A stretch of DNA of 20,292 bases from a virus, in the IMG/VR virus record IMGVR_UViG_3300022198_001883, positions 1 to 20,292 of that record; one strand, written 5' to 3'. Shown piece by piece: positions 7,415 through 14,318 of this stretch. The translations under genes were made by a program, and so were the position numbers. Within the stretch, counting starts at the first letter, position 1, and every line of letters starts with the position of its first letter. Below the pieces are notes generated by a model. That model saw nothing but the letters and a program-made list of their open reading frames with translations. It made no database searches and had not been told where the DNA came from.

Positions 7415-7417
7415 TTT

Positions 7418-7984
7418 ATGGCAATCAACCCAATTATTACAGCTATCACAATAGACGATTTTAAAAGTCAATTCTATCGTGATTTTGATTTTGTTGATGA
7501 TTGGGTTGATGGTACTTACAACGCAGGCGATAAAGTTTTTTATCTTGTTAATAGTAAATTCTATGAAGCAAAGGCAGATGGTGTAACTTCAACGCCTACT
7601 ACTGCCAATGATTGGAACTTGTTACAACCTAGCACCCTTATCGCATCTAAAGATATTACTAATGCTTTTAATGAAGCTTTGGCAAATTTTAATAGCTATA
7701 TCACGGATGATGAAAACAGTTTAAAATTAATGTATTTATATTTATCTGCTCATTATTTGGTTAATGATATAAACGCAGGGGGTGCTAGTAGCTCTGGTTC
7801 TAATTTAGTAAATTCAAGATCTGTTGGTAGTGTAAGCGAAAGTTACTCAATACCACAATGGATGCTTGATAAACCTAGTTTTTCTTTAATTGCAAAATCA
7901 AGTTATGGTCAAAAATACCTTAGCTTAATATTGCCATATACAATAGGTTTTATGGCAACAATTGAAGGCGGAACTAATGCCTAG
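7418..7984 (+). CDS. Head-tail connector (DUF4054) with an inserted carbohydrate-binding-module-like segment
   Basis: A 188-residue protein. The DUF4054 pattern is clear: ITIDDFKSQFYRDF at the N-terminus, then the helices SKDITNAFNEALANFNSY (77-94) and LMYLYLSAHYLVNDI (104-118), and the loop and closing segment SVGSVSESYSIPQW (135-148) followed by SSYGQKYLSLI. By family knowledge this protein forms a ring below the portal that joins head to tail. It is longer than usual because residues about 29-70 are inserted between the first strand and the helices. The insert, WVDGTYNAGDKVFYLVNSKF then YEAKADGVTSTPTTANDW, has the aromatic and Gly-Asp pattern of CBM5/12 (chitin-binding type 3) modules, and a similar motif occurs in both tail-fibre genes. 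The insert's role is unknown. Confidence 0.82.
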   Translation: MAINPIITAITIDDFKSQFYRDFDFVDDWVDGTYNAGDKVFYLVNSKFYEAKADGVTSTPTTANDWNLLQPSTLIASKDITNAFNEALANFNSYITDDENSLKLMYLYLSAHYLVNDINAGGASSSGSNLVNSRSVGSVSESYSIPQWMLDKPSFSLIAKSSYGQKYLSLILPYTIGFMATIEGGTNA

Positions 7985-8435
7985 CGGTATTGTAATAAAA
8001 GAAGATTTTAAGGGTTTAGAAGATTTAAAAAAAACCCTTAACACAAAGAAAACAGCCAAGATTGGTATTTTTAGCAATAAAGATGCTAGAGATGATCAAT
8101 TAACCAATGTTAAAATTGGAGCTAAACACGAATTTGGTTCTTTTAGTGAAAACCTACCTCGTAGGTCTTTTTTAAAAGATCCAATGGATATAAAAAGAAA
8201 AGAAATAGTAAAAGAAGCCAAACGCATAATTAATAAATATGCTATGGATGGCGAAAATAAAATTTTAGAATTACTAGGGGTTTATGGTGAAAGTATAGTA
8301 CAAGAAGCTTTTGAAACTGGAGGCTTCGGAACTTGGAAACCACTTTCGCAAAGCACAATAGAGGCTAAGGGTAGTAATTCAATATTAATTGATACTGCTC
8401 AATTAAGGCGATCAATAACATCTAAAGTAAGTTAA
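7977..8435 (+). CDS. Virion morphogenesis / tail completion protein (Mu gpG or HK97 gp10-like)
   Basis: A 152-residue protein. Signature segments are AKIGIFSNKDAR (27-38), VKIGAKHEFGS (45-55), LPRRSFLKDP (60-69), and the C-terminal WKPLSQSTIEAKGSN (120-134) with LIDTAQLRRSI (137-147). This pattern is shared by Mu gpG-like morphogenesis proteins and HK97 gp10-like tail completion proteins, which act at the neck or tail end. The ATG at 7977 is chosen because it overlaps the previous stop by 8 bases; an in-frame TTG at 7962 would add five residues and lie deeper in the neighbour. AAGG at 7965-7968, 8 bases before this ATG, is one of the few Shine-Dalgarno-like sequences in the window. Confidence 0.82.
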   Translation: MPSGIVIKEDFKGLEDLKKTLNTKKTAKIGIFSNKDARDDQLTNVKIGAKHEFGSFSENLPRRSFLKDPMDIKRKEIVKEAKRIINKYAMDGENKILELLGVYGESIVQEAFETGGFGTWKPLSQSTIEAKGSNSILIDTAQLRRSITSKVS

Positions 8436-8437
8436 TT

Positions 8438-8770
8438 ATGTTGCCACAAATACAAGTTGCTTTAAATGGTTGGGAATCACCAATAACTTTAGTTAAAATT
8501 ACTCAATCTATTGTTAATTTTAAAAAAGTAGAGGTTGAGGCTAATTTAGATTTTAGGGGTGTTGTTCAGCCACTAAGCAAACAAGATTTAATGATGAAGC
8601 CTACTGAAACGAGATCGTGGAAATGGCTAATGATTCATACTAAATCAAGCATAGAGCTTAATGTAGGCGATAAAATAAAGTATTTAGACAATTCTTTTAA
8701 AGTTATGTCTAAAAATGATTATGGTTTAAATGGTTTTTTTGAGTATCATATAGTAGAAAATTATGATTGA
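8438..8770 (+). CDS. Putative neck / head-closure protein
   Basis: A 110-residue protein between the gpG-like gene and the tail terminator, the usual place for a stopper or head-closure protein. It is beta-strand-rich: VALNGWESPITLVKITQ, VEVEANLDFRGVVQPLS, WKWLMIHTKSSIELNVGDKI, then FKVMSKNDYGLNGFFEYHIV. The VGDKIKYLDNSFKVMSKNDY stretch resembles the small beta-barrel of phage stopper and minor tail proteins that describe a formula of 'defined surface plus current state'. By context it closes the portal channel after packaging or joins the tail. Its stop overlaps the next start by 8 bases. The family name is uncertain. Confidence 0.65.
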   Translation: MLPQIQVALNGWESPITLVKITQSIVNFKKVEVEANLDFRGVVQPLSKQDLMMKPTETRSWKWLMIHTKSSIELNVGDKIKYLDNSFKVMSKNDYGLNGFFEYHIVENYD

Positions 8771-9266
8771 AGTCGTAGCACAATTAATTAAGGATTTTAT
8801 GGCTTTAGATAATGATCAAATCTATATCTATAATCAAGACTTTAATTTGAATAATAGCGGCAAGTTGCAAGTTATTATACAATATACCTCGTCAGAGCCA
8901 TACTCAATAACTAATAAATTTATCCCTGCTGATGAAGGGGTTGAAGGGGCAAAAGAAAAAATAGTAATGTTAGTTAAAGAGAATTACACGATTAATATTG
9001 TATCAAAAGGGGAAGAGGCGAGAACGAGGAAAGAGGAGCTATTGCTTGCTTTAATAACAAATCAAGCTGCAAATATTCAAGAACAGTATCAATTTAAGCT
9101 TGCAAATTTACCAAATAATTTTATTGATATTTCAGGGGTAGAGGGTGCAGGATCATTAAATAGATATGCAATAAATATTAGTCTATTAACTTATCACTCA
9201 AAGGAATTAGACACAGCCTATTATGACACTTTTGATTTTAATAATATTACTGCTGAAAGTGCATAA
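8763..9266 (+). CDS. Tail terminator / neck protein (LIC_12616-like)
   Basis: A 167-residue protein directly before the sheath gene. The pattern of an N-terminal helix and strand (IEVVAQLIKDFMALDNDQIY), a beta core with YTINIVSKGEEARTRKEELL (about 76-95), and a C-terminal segment ANLPNNFIDISGVEGAGSLN then RYAINISLLTYH matches LIC_12616-type proteins, where a W/Y-x-hydrophobic strand ends the fold. By family knowledge these cap the tail tube or sheath at the head-proximal end and set the joining interface. It starts within the preceding stop region (overlap 8 bases). I see no membrane segment or signal peptide. Confidence 0.72.
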   Translation: MIEVVAQLIKDFMALDNDQIYIYNQDFNLNNSGKLQVIIQYTSSEPYSITNKFIPADEGVEGAKEKIVMLVKENYTINIVSKGEEARTRKEELLLALITNQAANIQEQYQFKLANLPNNFIDISGVEGAGSLNRYAINISLLTYHSKELDTAYYDTFDFNNITAESA

Positions 9267-9271
9267 TTAAC

Positions 9272-9289
9272 TTTAATTTAAAATTTAAA
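9272..9289 (+). promoter_or_regulatory. AT-rich leader of the sheath gene (same 13-mer as before the capsid gene)
   Basis: TTTAATTTAAAAT at 9272-9284 is identical to 6063-6075 and ends 5 bases before the sheath ATG. The leader has no Shine-Dalgarno sequence. The gap also contains the related palindromic AAATTTAAA, so pairing is weak. A role as ribosome-loading sequence for a high-copy protein is inference. Confidence 0.35.
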
Positions 9290-10762
9290 ATGACTATACC
9301 TCTAACTAATATAATTAATGTATCAATTACTAATGTACCACAAGGCTTGCAAGTGCCTAGCGTTAATAGTATTGCTTTATTTACAAACGAGACTCCTTCT
9401 AATATAGATGATTACAGAATTTATTTAGAGCCTTCTTCGGTTGCTACTGATTATGGCACAAACTCAGAAACTGCTGAATTTGCAAATCTTATATTTTCTC
9501 AATCACCAAATATCTTAACTGGTGGTGGTAGATTGGTTATTATACCTCTGCAATCTTCTATAAGTGCAACTCAAGGAGACTTTACAACTGCTGATCTAGC
9601 AAGCAATTTATCTAATTTACAATCAATAGCTGATGGTGATATTAGAATTGTTTTAAATGGCAATAATGTTGATTTGACAAATTTAGATTTTACAAATGCG
9701 TCAACTCTTATAGATATTGCTAAAATAATACAAAAGAAACTAACTGATGTTATTGTTGAAGTTGTTGGAAATACAATCAAATTTTCATCTAAAAAAGTTG
9801 GTCTTGCTTCAACTGTTGATGTGGTACAATTACCTGCTGGTAGTGGCTCTGATTTAAGCGGTGCTAGTTTGTTAAATGTTGCTGGCGGTGTAGATACAGC
9901 AGGAACTAACTCAAGCGGCGAAACTATTGAAGATGCGATTGCAAGAACTGAGCAAAGCGTTCAATATGTAGGAGCTTTTACTAATCTTCAAGTTGAAGAT
10001 GCTAAAATTAGCACAATAGCGACAGCAGTACAAGCAAAAGATAAATTATTTTTTCATCATTTCGCTTCAACTGAAGATTTAGATGGGATTTGCACAACAA
10101 TTAAAGATGCTAGTCAAACTAAAACTAGATGCTTATTTTATTCTGTAAGCCCTCAAGAAGCAAACAAAATGAAAGCCGCTTATGTTGGCAGAGCTAACAG
10201 CGTCAATTTCTCTGGTTCAAATACTGCTCAAACTATGTTTAATAAAACACTAGCAGGAATAACTCCTGATGTAGCGGTTAATCAAACCATACTAATTAAA
10301 GCTGAAACTGCAGGAGCTGATTTATACGGTTCTGTAAATGGTCTTGGTGTAGTGTTCTCAAATGGTGCAAATGATTTCTTTGATAATGTTTATAATCAAA
10401 TTTGGTTTAAATTTGCAATGGAAGTTGCAGGATTTAACTACTTGAGACAAACTAATACTAAAATCCCTCAAACTGAAAAAGGGATGGACGGATTGAAAGC
10501 CGCTTTAGCTAAGGTTTGTCAAACTGGAGTAAATAATGGAATTATTGGGACTGGTTTAACTTGGAACTCACCAGAAACCTTCGGTAATCCAGATGACTTT
10601 AGAAGAAATATTACTGATGCAGGTTATTATATTTATAGCTTGCCAATAGCTCAACAATCACAAGCAGAAAGAGAAGCAAGACAAGCTCCTCTAGTACAAA
10701 CTGCTATTAAATTTGCTGGTGCTATTCATTCAGTAGATATTATTGTTAACATTGAAAGATAA
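9290..10762 (+). CDS. Tail sheath protein (DUF3383)
   Basis: A 490-residue protein of the usual DUF3383 length. It opens with ITNVPQGLQVPSVNSIALFT, a typical start of this sheath family, followed by a first domain ending in GGGRLVIIPLQ. An inserted beta/alpha domain (about 105-200) contains DGDIRIVLNGNNVDLTNLDF and ASTLIDIAKIIQKKL. The C-terminal half carries ETIEDAIARTEQSVQYVGAF, KDKLFFHHFAST, a conserved core around VFSNGANDFFDNVYNQIW, KAALAKVCQTGVNNGIIGTG and a closing FAGAIHSVDIIVNIER strand. By family knowledge hundreds of copies surround the tail tube and contract during DNA injection. This is the main evidence that the phage is a contractile-tailed myovirus. The gene is followed after 7 bases by the tube gene. 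Confidence 0.9.
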   Translation: MTIPLTNIINVSITNVPQGLQVPSVNSIALFTNETPSNIDDYRIYLEPSSVATDYGTNSETAEFANLIFSQSPNILTGGGRLVIIPLQSSISATQGDFTTADLASNLSNLQSIADGDIRIVLNGNNVDLTNLDFTNASTLIDIAKIIQKKLTDVIVEVVGNTIKFSSKKVGLASTVDVVQLPAGSGSDLSGASLLNVAGGVDTAGTNSSGETIEDAIARTEQSVQYVGAFTNLQVEDAKISTIATAVQAKDKLFFHHFASTEDLDGICTTIKDASQTKTRCLFYSVSPQEANKMKAAYVGRANSVNFSGSNTAQTMFNKTLAGITPDVAVNQTILIKAETAGADLYGSVNGLGVVFSNGANDFFDNVYNQIWFKFAMEVAGFNYLRQTNTKIPQTEKGMDGLKAALAKVCQTGVNNGIIGTGLTWNSPETFGNPDDFRRNITDAGYYIYSLPIAQQSQAEREARQAPLVQTAIKFAGAIHSVDIIVNIER

Positions 10763-10769
10763 TTAAATT

Positions 10770-11225
10770 ATGGCTACAAATACTTTAACAGGAAATGACA
10801 CTATCACAATTAATGATAGGGTTTTGACTGATTTCGGCGATGGCTCAGTTGTTGCAATCACTTTTCCAAACGAACTAGTTGCAGTAAAAACTGGCAAAAA
10901 TGGCAACGCTGTTTATTCTCTTAATGAAACTGGCAGGCAAGCCGATGTTGAGTTGAGAATTTTAAAAGGCTCAAGCGATGATAAATTCTTAAATTCACTT
11001 AAATTAAGCATGGAAGCAGATATAGCTTCTTTTGCTCTTTTAAGTGGCGAGTTTGTAAAAAGAATCGGCGACGGTCTTGGTGGTGTTAGTAGAGAGATCA
11101 CTTCTTTAAATGGTGGTATATTTACTCAATCAATAGACACTCAATCTAATGTTGAAGGTGATACCGAGCAAGCTTTGTCAGTTTATAGATTAAGATTCTC
11201 GAACGGAACTAAAACAATAGCATAA
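10770..11225 (+). CDS. Tail tube protein (DUF3277)
   Basis: A 151-residue beta-rich protein right after the sheath gene. It has the DUF3277 pattern: TLTGNDTITINDRVLTDFGD (about 5-24), AITFPNELVAVKTGKNGNAV (about 29-48), the conserved polar GRQADVELRILKGSSDDKFL region, and late SREITSLNGGIFTQSID and VYRLRFSNGTKTIA strands. By family knowledge it forms stacked hexamer rings inside the sheath. A long anti-parallel strand set and lack of signal peptide fit a tube subunit. The TAA stop overlaps the ATG of the tail chaperone gene (TAATG), suggesting coupled translation. Confidence 0.87.
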   Translation: MATNTLTGNDTITINDRVLTDFGDGSVVAITFPNELVAVKTGKNGNAVYSLNETGRQADVELRILKGSSDDKFLNSLKLSMEADIASFALLSGEFVKRIGDGLGGVSREITSLNGGIFTQSIDTQSNVEGDTEQALSVYRLRFSNGTKTIA

Positions 11226-11629
11226 TGTCAAAAGAATTAAAATTTGATAATGGAGATGAAGCGGTAATAAATATCGCTTCATTTTCTAATAGTTTAAGTC
11301 TTAAAAATGCGATTTCAAAATCTTTGCTAGCTCAAGGCGTTAAACTAGCCAATATCGATATTAACAATGTAGATTCATTATTAGATGCTATTTTGGCGGC
11401 TGATAGTGATGAAGCGGTTAATAAAGCAATATTTACTTGTTTAGCTAAATCAACATATAATAAAGAAAAAATAACTTTTGATATTTTTGAAGATGAAAAA
11501 GCAAGGGAAAATTATTATGAAATTGTTATTGAATGTTTAAAAATTAATTTAAGCCCTTTTTTGAAGCCCCTTATTTCAAAGTTGAAAGCGTTTTTTCAAA
11601 ACAGGGTAGAAAACCAAAAATTGAAATAA
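11225..11629 (+). CDS. Tail assembly chaperone, zero-frame product (gpG-type)
   Basis: A 134-residue protein between the tube and the tape measure genes, the invariant place of tail assembly chaperones. The C-terminal half contains a pattern I associate with such chaperones: EAVNKAIFTCLAKSTYN, KITFDIFEDEKARENYYEIV and IECLKINLSPF (about 103-113). By family knowledge the chaperone binds the hydrophobic tape measure protein and keeps it soluble until tube subunits polymerise around it. The final 22 residues after NLSPF are Lys-rich and probably replace the conserved extension found in the frameshifted product. The stop is TAA at 11627-11629. Start TAATG overlaps the tube stop. Confidence 0.8.
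   Translation: MSKELKFDNGDEAVINIASFSNSLSLKNAISKSLLAQGVKLANIDINNVDSLLDAILAADSDEAVNKAIFTCLAKSTYNKEKITFDIFEDEKARENYYEIVIECLKINLSPFLKPLISKLKAFFQNRVENQKLK
11554..11560 (+). promoter_or_regulatory. Predicted programmed -1 ribosomal frameshift site (C CCT TTT)
   Basis: In the chaperone frame the bases read agC CCT TTT TTG, a canonical X XXY YYZ heptamer, and a second overlapping heptamer T TTT TTG starts at 11557. It lies just 6 bases after the last stop in the -1 frame (TAA 11545-11547) and well before the zero-frame stop (11627-11629). Downstream, TTGAA/TTCAA repeats can form weak alternative hairpins, for example TTGAAA-GCGTTT-TTTCAA; these are AT-rich and would be poor stimulators. The strength of the case is the open -1 frame, described separately. 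Confidence 0.72.
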
Positions 11630-11802
11630 GAGCTAGTGAGCTAGATATAATTTGTCTAAGATTAGCTAAGGCAGGGTACGGAGGGGGCGTACCTCAAAAC
11701 ATTGCAGAAATGAGTTGTGATTGGGTTTTAAAAATCTTGCAATATGAGGATTTTTGCAATGATTACGAACGAGAATTGTTAGAAATAAATAAAAATGGCT
11801 AG
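11560..11802 (+). CDS. Tail assembly chaperone, -1 frame extension (gpGT-type T domain)
   Basis: The -1 frame relative to the chaperone is open from 11548 to 11799 and ends in TAG at 11800-11802, overlapping the tape measure ATG (11795). It has no ATG, GTG or TTG start before 11710, so it is unlikely to be an independent gene of this length. After slipping at 11554-11560 it adds 80 residues to the first 112, giving a 192-residue fusion. The extension contains FSKQGRKPKIEIRASELDII, then LAKAGYGGGVPQN and IAEMSCDWVLKILQYEDFCN, with hydrophobic helical spacing like that of T domains in lambda-type G-GT chaperones. By family knowledge the T part binds tube subunits while the G part binds the tape measure. 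Amino-acid-like composition across the whole frame supports real coding. Confidence 0.75.
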   Translation, partial: FEAPYFKVESVFSKQGRKPKIEIRASELDIICLRLAKAGYGGGVPQNIAEMSCDWVLKILQYEDFCNDYERELLEINKNG

Positions 11803-13198
11803 TCTTGGAGAATTATTTATAAGCTTAGGAATTAAGGCTGATGAAGCAAGTCTTAAAAGAATAGATAATGGTATTAAATCACTTAGAAACGGAGCGTTCG
11901 CATTATCTGCCGCTTTTACTGGTGCTGTTTATGGCTTAAATAAGTTTGTTGATGGTTCTTTACAGGGAGTAGTAGCTCTTCAAAATTTATCTAATCAAAC
12001 AGGTTTAGCAATTGAAGGATTGCAAAAATGGCAACAAGCAGGGCAATTATCTAATCTTGCAATTAGTGCCGAGCAAATAGCAGGGTCAATAGGTAATGTA
12101 CAAAAAAACTTAGCTCAAATTAGAATGGGTCAAGGCAACCTTGCCCCTTTTCAATTACTAGGCATTGATGTAATGGGTCAAGATGCTTTCGGCGTTTTAG
12201 ATCAATTAAGAAATTCAATACAAGGCTTAGACTCAGCAACGGCAACAAATCTAATTACTCAAATTGGATTAACTCCTGATTTTATAAATCTTCTTAGATT
12301 AAGTAGAAAAGAATTTGAAGCCTTAAGCGAAAACACTTTTTTAAATAAAAAACAAAGAGAAGAAATAGACAAAGTAGGAACTAGTATAAAAGCCCTACAA
12401 TTAAGAATGGGAGCTTTAAAAGATCAAGCGGTTGCAAAAATAGCCCCCTTACTTAATGACTTAGTACAAGACTTTTTCAAGTGGCTTAGTGATAATGGCG
12501 ATAAAATAGTTAATACTATGTCAGATTTTGCCAAAGGCTTTGCTATGTTTACTCAAGCAATAGGAAATGCTTTTAGTGTGTTAACTGGCTTTTTGTCAAA
12601 TATAACAGGAATGGAAAGCGGAACTAAGGCTTTAGCAATTGCCTTTGGTGCTTTAACTTTGGCAATGCGTCCAATGTTATTAGGTTTTACTGCTTTGCTT
12701 TTAGTCTTAGATGATATAGCGGTATTCCAAAGAGGAGGGGAAAGTTTAATTGGTAGCTTCTTTGATGTGTTTAAAAATGGTGAACTAACAACTCAAATTA
12801 CAACAATTGCAACAGCTATTGGGGTTTTATCGCTTGCTTTAGGTGGTATAACTGGAAGTCTAAAAACAATTAAGGGTCTTGGTGGAATAGGTGCGGTATT
12901 AGGTGCAACTGGTCTAATATCTCAAGCTCCAGAACTAGGTAAAAAGTTTGCTTCCTTTTTGGAAGAAAAAACAAATATTGGAGATTTTATTGATAAATTA
13001 CTTGGAAACGATCTAGCTTCAATTAATCAACGCATGGGGTTAAATACTGCTTTAAATGCCAATATAACTAATAATGTTACAATTAATGGAATACAAGAGC
13101 CAAAGGCGGTAAAAGATGAATTATCAAGAGGGCTAGATGTTATAACAACACAAAGCCTTAAAAAGGTTCAAATTAATCAAGGTAATAATTTAAAATAA
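11795..13198 (+). CDS. Tail tape measure protein
   Basis: A 467-residue protein following the chaperone. The N-terminal part is helical (LGELFISLGIKADEASLKRI; GLAIEGLQKWQQAGQ). Central and later hydrophobic segments lie at about 277-310 (LAIAFGALTLA and MLLGFTALLLVLDDIAVF, followed by QRGGESLIGSFF) and 332-352 (TTQITTIATAIGVLSLALGG), typical of tape measures that insert in the membrane or are held by chaperones. The end, NNVTINGIQEPKAVKDELSR, is a common tape-measure C-terminus. By family knowledge it sets tail length and passes into the cell envelope at injection. At about 1.5 angstroms per residue it would suggest a short tail of roughly 70 nm; this is only a rule of thumb. The start overlaps the -1 extension stop. 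Confidence 0.85.
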   Translation: MASLGELFISLGIKADEASLKRIDNGIKSLRNGAFALSAAFTGAVYGLNKFVDGSLQGVVALQNLSNQTGLAIEGLQKWQQAGQLSNLAISAEQIAGSIGNVQKNLAQIRMGQGNLAPFQLLGIDVMGQDAFGVLDQLRNSIQGLDSATATNLITQIGLTPDFINLLRLSRKEFEALSENTFLNKKQREEIDKVGTSIKALQLRMGALKDQAVAKIAPLLNDLVQDFFKWLSDNGDKIVNTMSDFAKGFAMFTQAIGNAFSVLTGFLSNITGMESGTKALAIAFGALTLAMRPMLLGFTALLLVLDDIAVFQRGGESLIGSFFDVFKNGELTTQITTIATAIGVLSLALGGITGSLKTIKGLGGIGAVLGATGLISQAPELGKKFASFLEEKTNIGDFIDKLLGNDLASINQRMGLNTALNANITNNVTINGIQEPKAVKDELSRGLDVITTQSLKKVQINQGNNLK

Positions 13199-13199
13199 T

Positions 13200-13976
13200 A
13201 TGCCAGTACCAAGTTTTGATAAAGTCACTAATACAGCAGATTTAGCTAGTAATTTAACTAGTAAATATGTTGTCTCGCCTATTGCCAATTTAGGACTTGC
13301 AGGGCTTGCCTTTGATATTTATGAAGAGCATAAAATAGAATTGCAATCAGATATAACGGATCACTACACAGAAAAAAACACAGCAATTCAAGATCATATA
13401 GCGGTTAAGCCCTTAATGTGTACGCTTCGCGGTTTTGTAGCTGAATTAGTAAGCGAAAGAGCTGATCCAAAAGGAGAATTTGTAGAGCTTTTTCAAAAAC
13501 TAACTGTAATTAATAGCTATGTACCTCAAGTAACGCAACAAGCAAAGCAAGTCAAAAATTTAATTACAGGTCAAAAACAAGATAAAGTCAAATTGCTTAA
13601 TGATTCAATTGGGACTGGCGTTGATCTTTTCAAAACATTTAAAGAATTAAATCCGCCAAAAACAAAGCAGGCTAAGGCTTATAATTTTATCAAAGCTTTA
13701 TTTGATGCAAAACAATTAGTCGGTATTGATACGCCCTTTGGATTTCTTAAAAATATGGCAATTCAAAATGTAGTCATTATTCAAGGCAATAATGAATTTG
13801 AGTCTGATTTATCGGTTACTTTAAAACAAATTAGATTTGCTAATACTGAAACTGTAGATTTTAAAGAAAACCAATATCAAAATAGAACTAATAACCAAAG
13901 AGCAGAAATCAAAGATAAGGGCAAAGTTGAAGGTAAAAAGGTTGATAGATCAATATTAAGTAGTTTTTTTAAATAA
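13200..13976 (+). CDS. Dit-like baseplate/tail protein
   Basis: A 258-residue protein directly after the tape measure, separated by one base. The N-terminal domain (about 40-90), HKIELQSDITDHYTEKNTAI then QDHIAVKPLMCTLRGFVAEL, matches the Dit-like family pattern: a strand, an H-Y-T-E-K/N loop, a D-H-x-x-x-K-P turn and a G-x-x-x-E strand. Next is a helical segment (about 90-190) and a C-terminal beta region, IQNVVIIQGNNEFESDLSVT then LKQIRFANTETVDF, which is also conserved in such proteins. By family knowledge it forms part of the ring that joins the tail tube to the baseplate hub. Its C-terminus ends SSFFK and its stop overlaps the next start (TAATG). Confidence 0.72.
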   Translation: MPVPSFDKVTNTADLASNLTSKYVVSPIANLGLAGLAFDIYEEHKIELQSDITDHYTEKNTAIQDHIAVKPLMCTLRGFVAELVSERADPKGEFVELFQKLTVINSYVPQVTQQAKQVKNLITGQKQDKVKLLNDSIGTGVDLFKTFKELNPPKTKQAKAYNFIKALFDAKQLVGIDTPFGFLKNMAIQNVVIIQGNNEFESDLSVTLKQIRFANTETVDFKENQYQNRTNNQRAEIKDKGKVEGKKVDRSILSSFFK

Positions 13977-13980
13977 TGAA
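13965..13980 (+). repeat. 16-bp direct repeat at gene junction, copy 1
   Basis: TTTTTTAAATAATGAA spans the stop of the Dit-like gene and the start of the plug gene. An identical copy is at 14303-14318, 338 bases downstream. Each copy encodes the FFK end of one gene and the MK start of the next in the TAATG overlap. Confidence 0.75.
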
Positions 13981-14314
13981 GCAAATCACAGAAATTACAA
14001 ATGATGCAATCCAGCAATTAACAATAACAACAGATGCTCAAGATGAATTTGATTTATTATTGTATTATTCGGATATTCAAGAATGTTGGTTTTTTGATTT
14101 AACTTTTGGCGATTTTGAATTAAAAGGTCAAAAGATAGTTAATCATCCTAATTTATTAAGAAGTTTTAAAAATATTCTTCCTTTTGGTTTATCGGTTGCC
14201 ACAAATGATGGTGGGGAGATATTATTTATAGATGATTTTACAACTAGCAGAGCTTTTTTATATATTTTAGAAAAAGATGAAGTTATAGCAACTGAAAATG
14301 AATTTTTTAAATAA
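13976..14314 (+). CDS. Baseplate plug-like protein (cyanophage Pam3 gp18 type)
   Basis: A 112-residue protein. WFFDLTFGDFELKGQKIV (38-55), PNLLRSFKNILPFGLSV (58-74) and FIDDFTTSRAFLYIL (84-98) match the small baseplate plug family that I know from the Pam3 baseplate. The pattern W-x-x-D-x-x-x, then NLLR-x-F/Y-x-x-x-LPFG, then DDF, LYIL and E is strongly shared among these proteins. It sits between the Dit-like protein and the hub gene, as expected. It should sit inside the baseplate at the tube end. Both its start and its stop are TAATG overlaps, and it ends with FFK like its neighbour. Confidence 0.78.
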   Translation: MKQITEITNDAIQQLTITTDAQDEFDLLLYYSDIQECWFFDLTFGDFELKGQKIVNHPNLLRSFKNILPFGLSVATNDGGEILFIDDFTTSRAFLYILEKDEVIATENEFFK

Positions 14315-14318
14315 TGAA
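14303..14318 (+). repeat. 16-bp direct repeat at gene junction, copy 2
   Basis: TTTTTTAAATAATGAA spans the stop of the plug gene and the start of the hub gene, identical to 13965-13980. The pair flanks the plug gene exactly. Confidence 0.75.
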
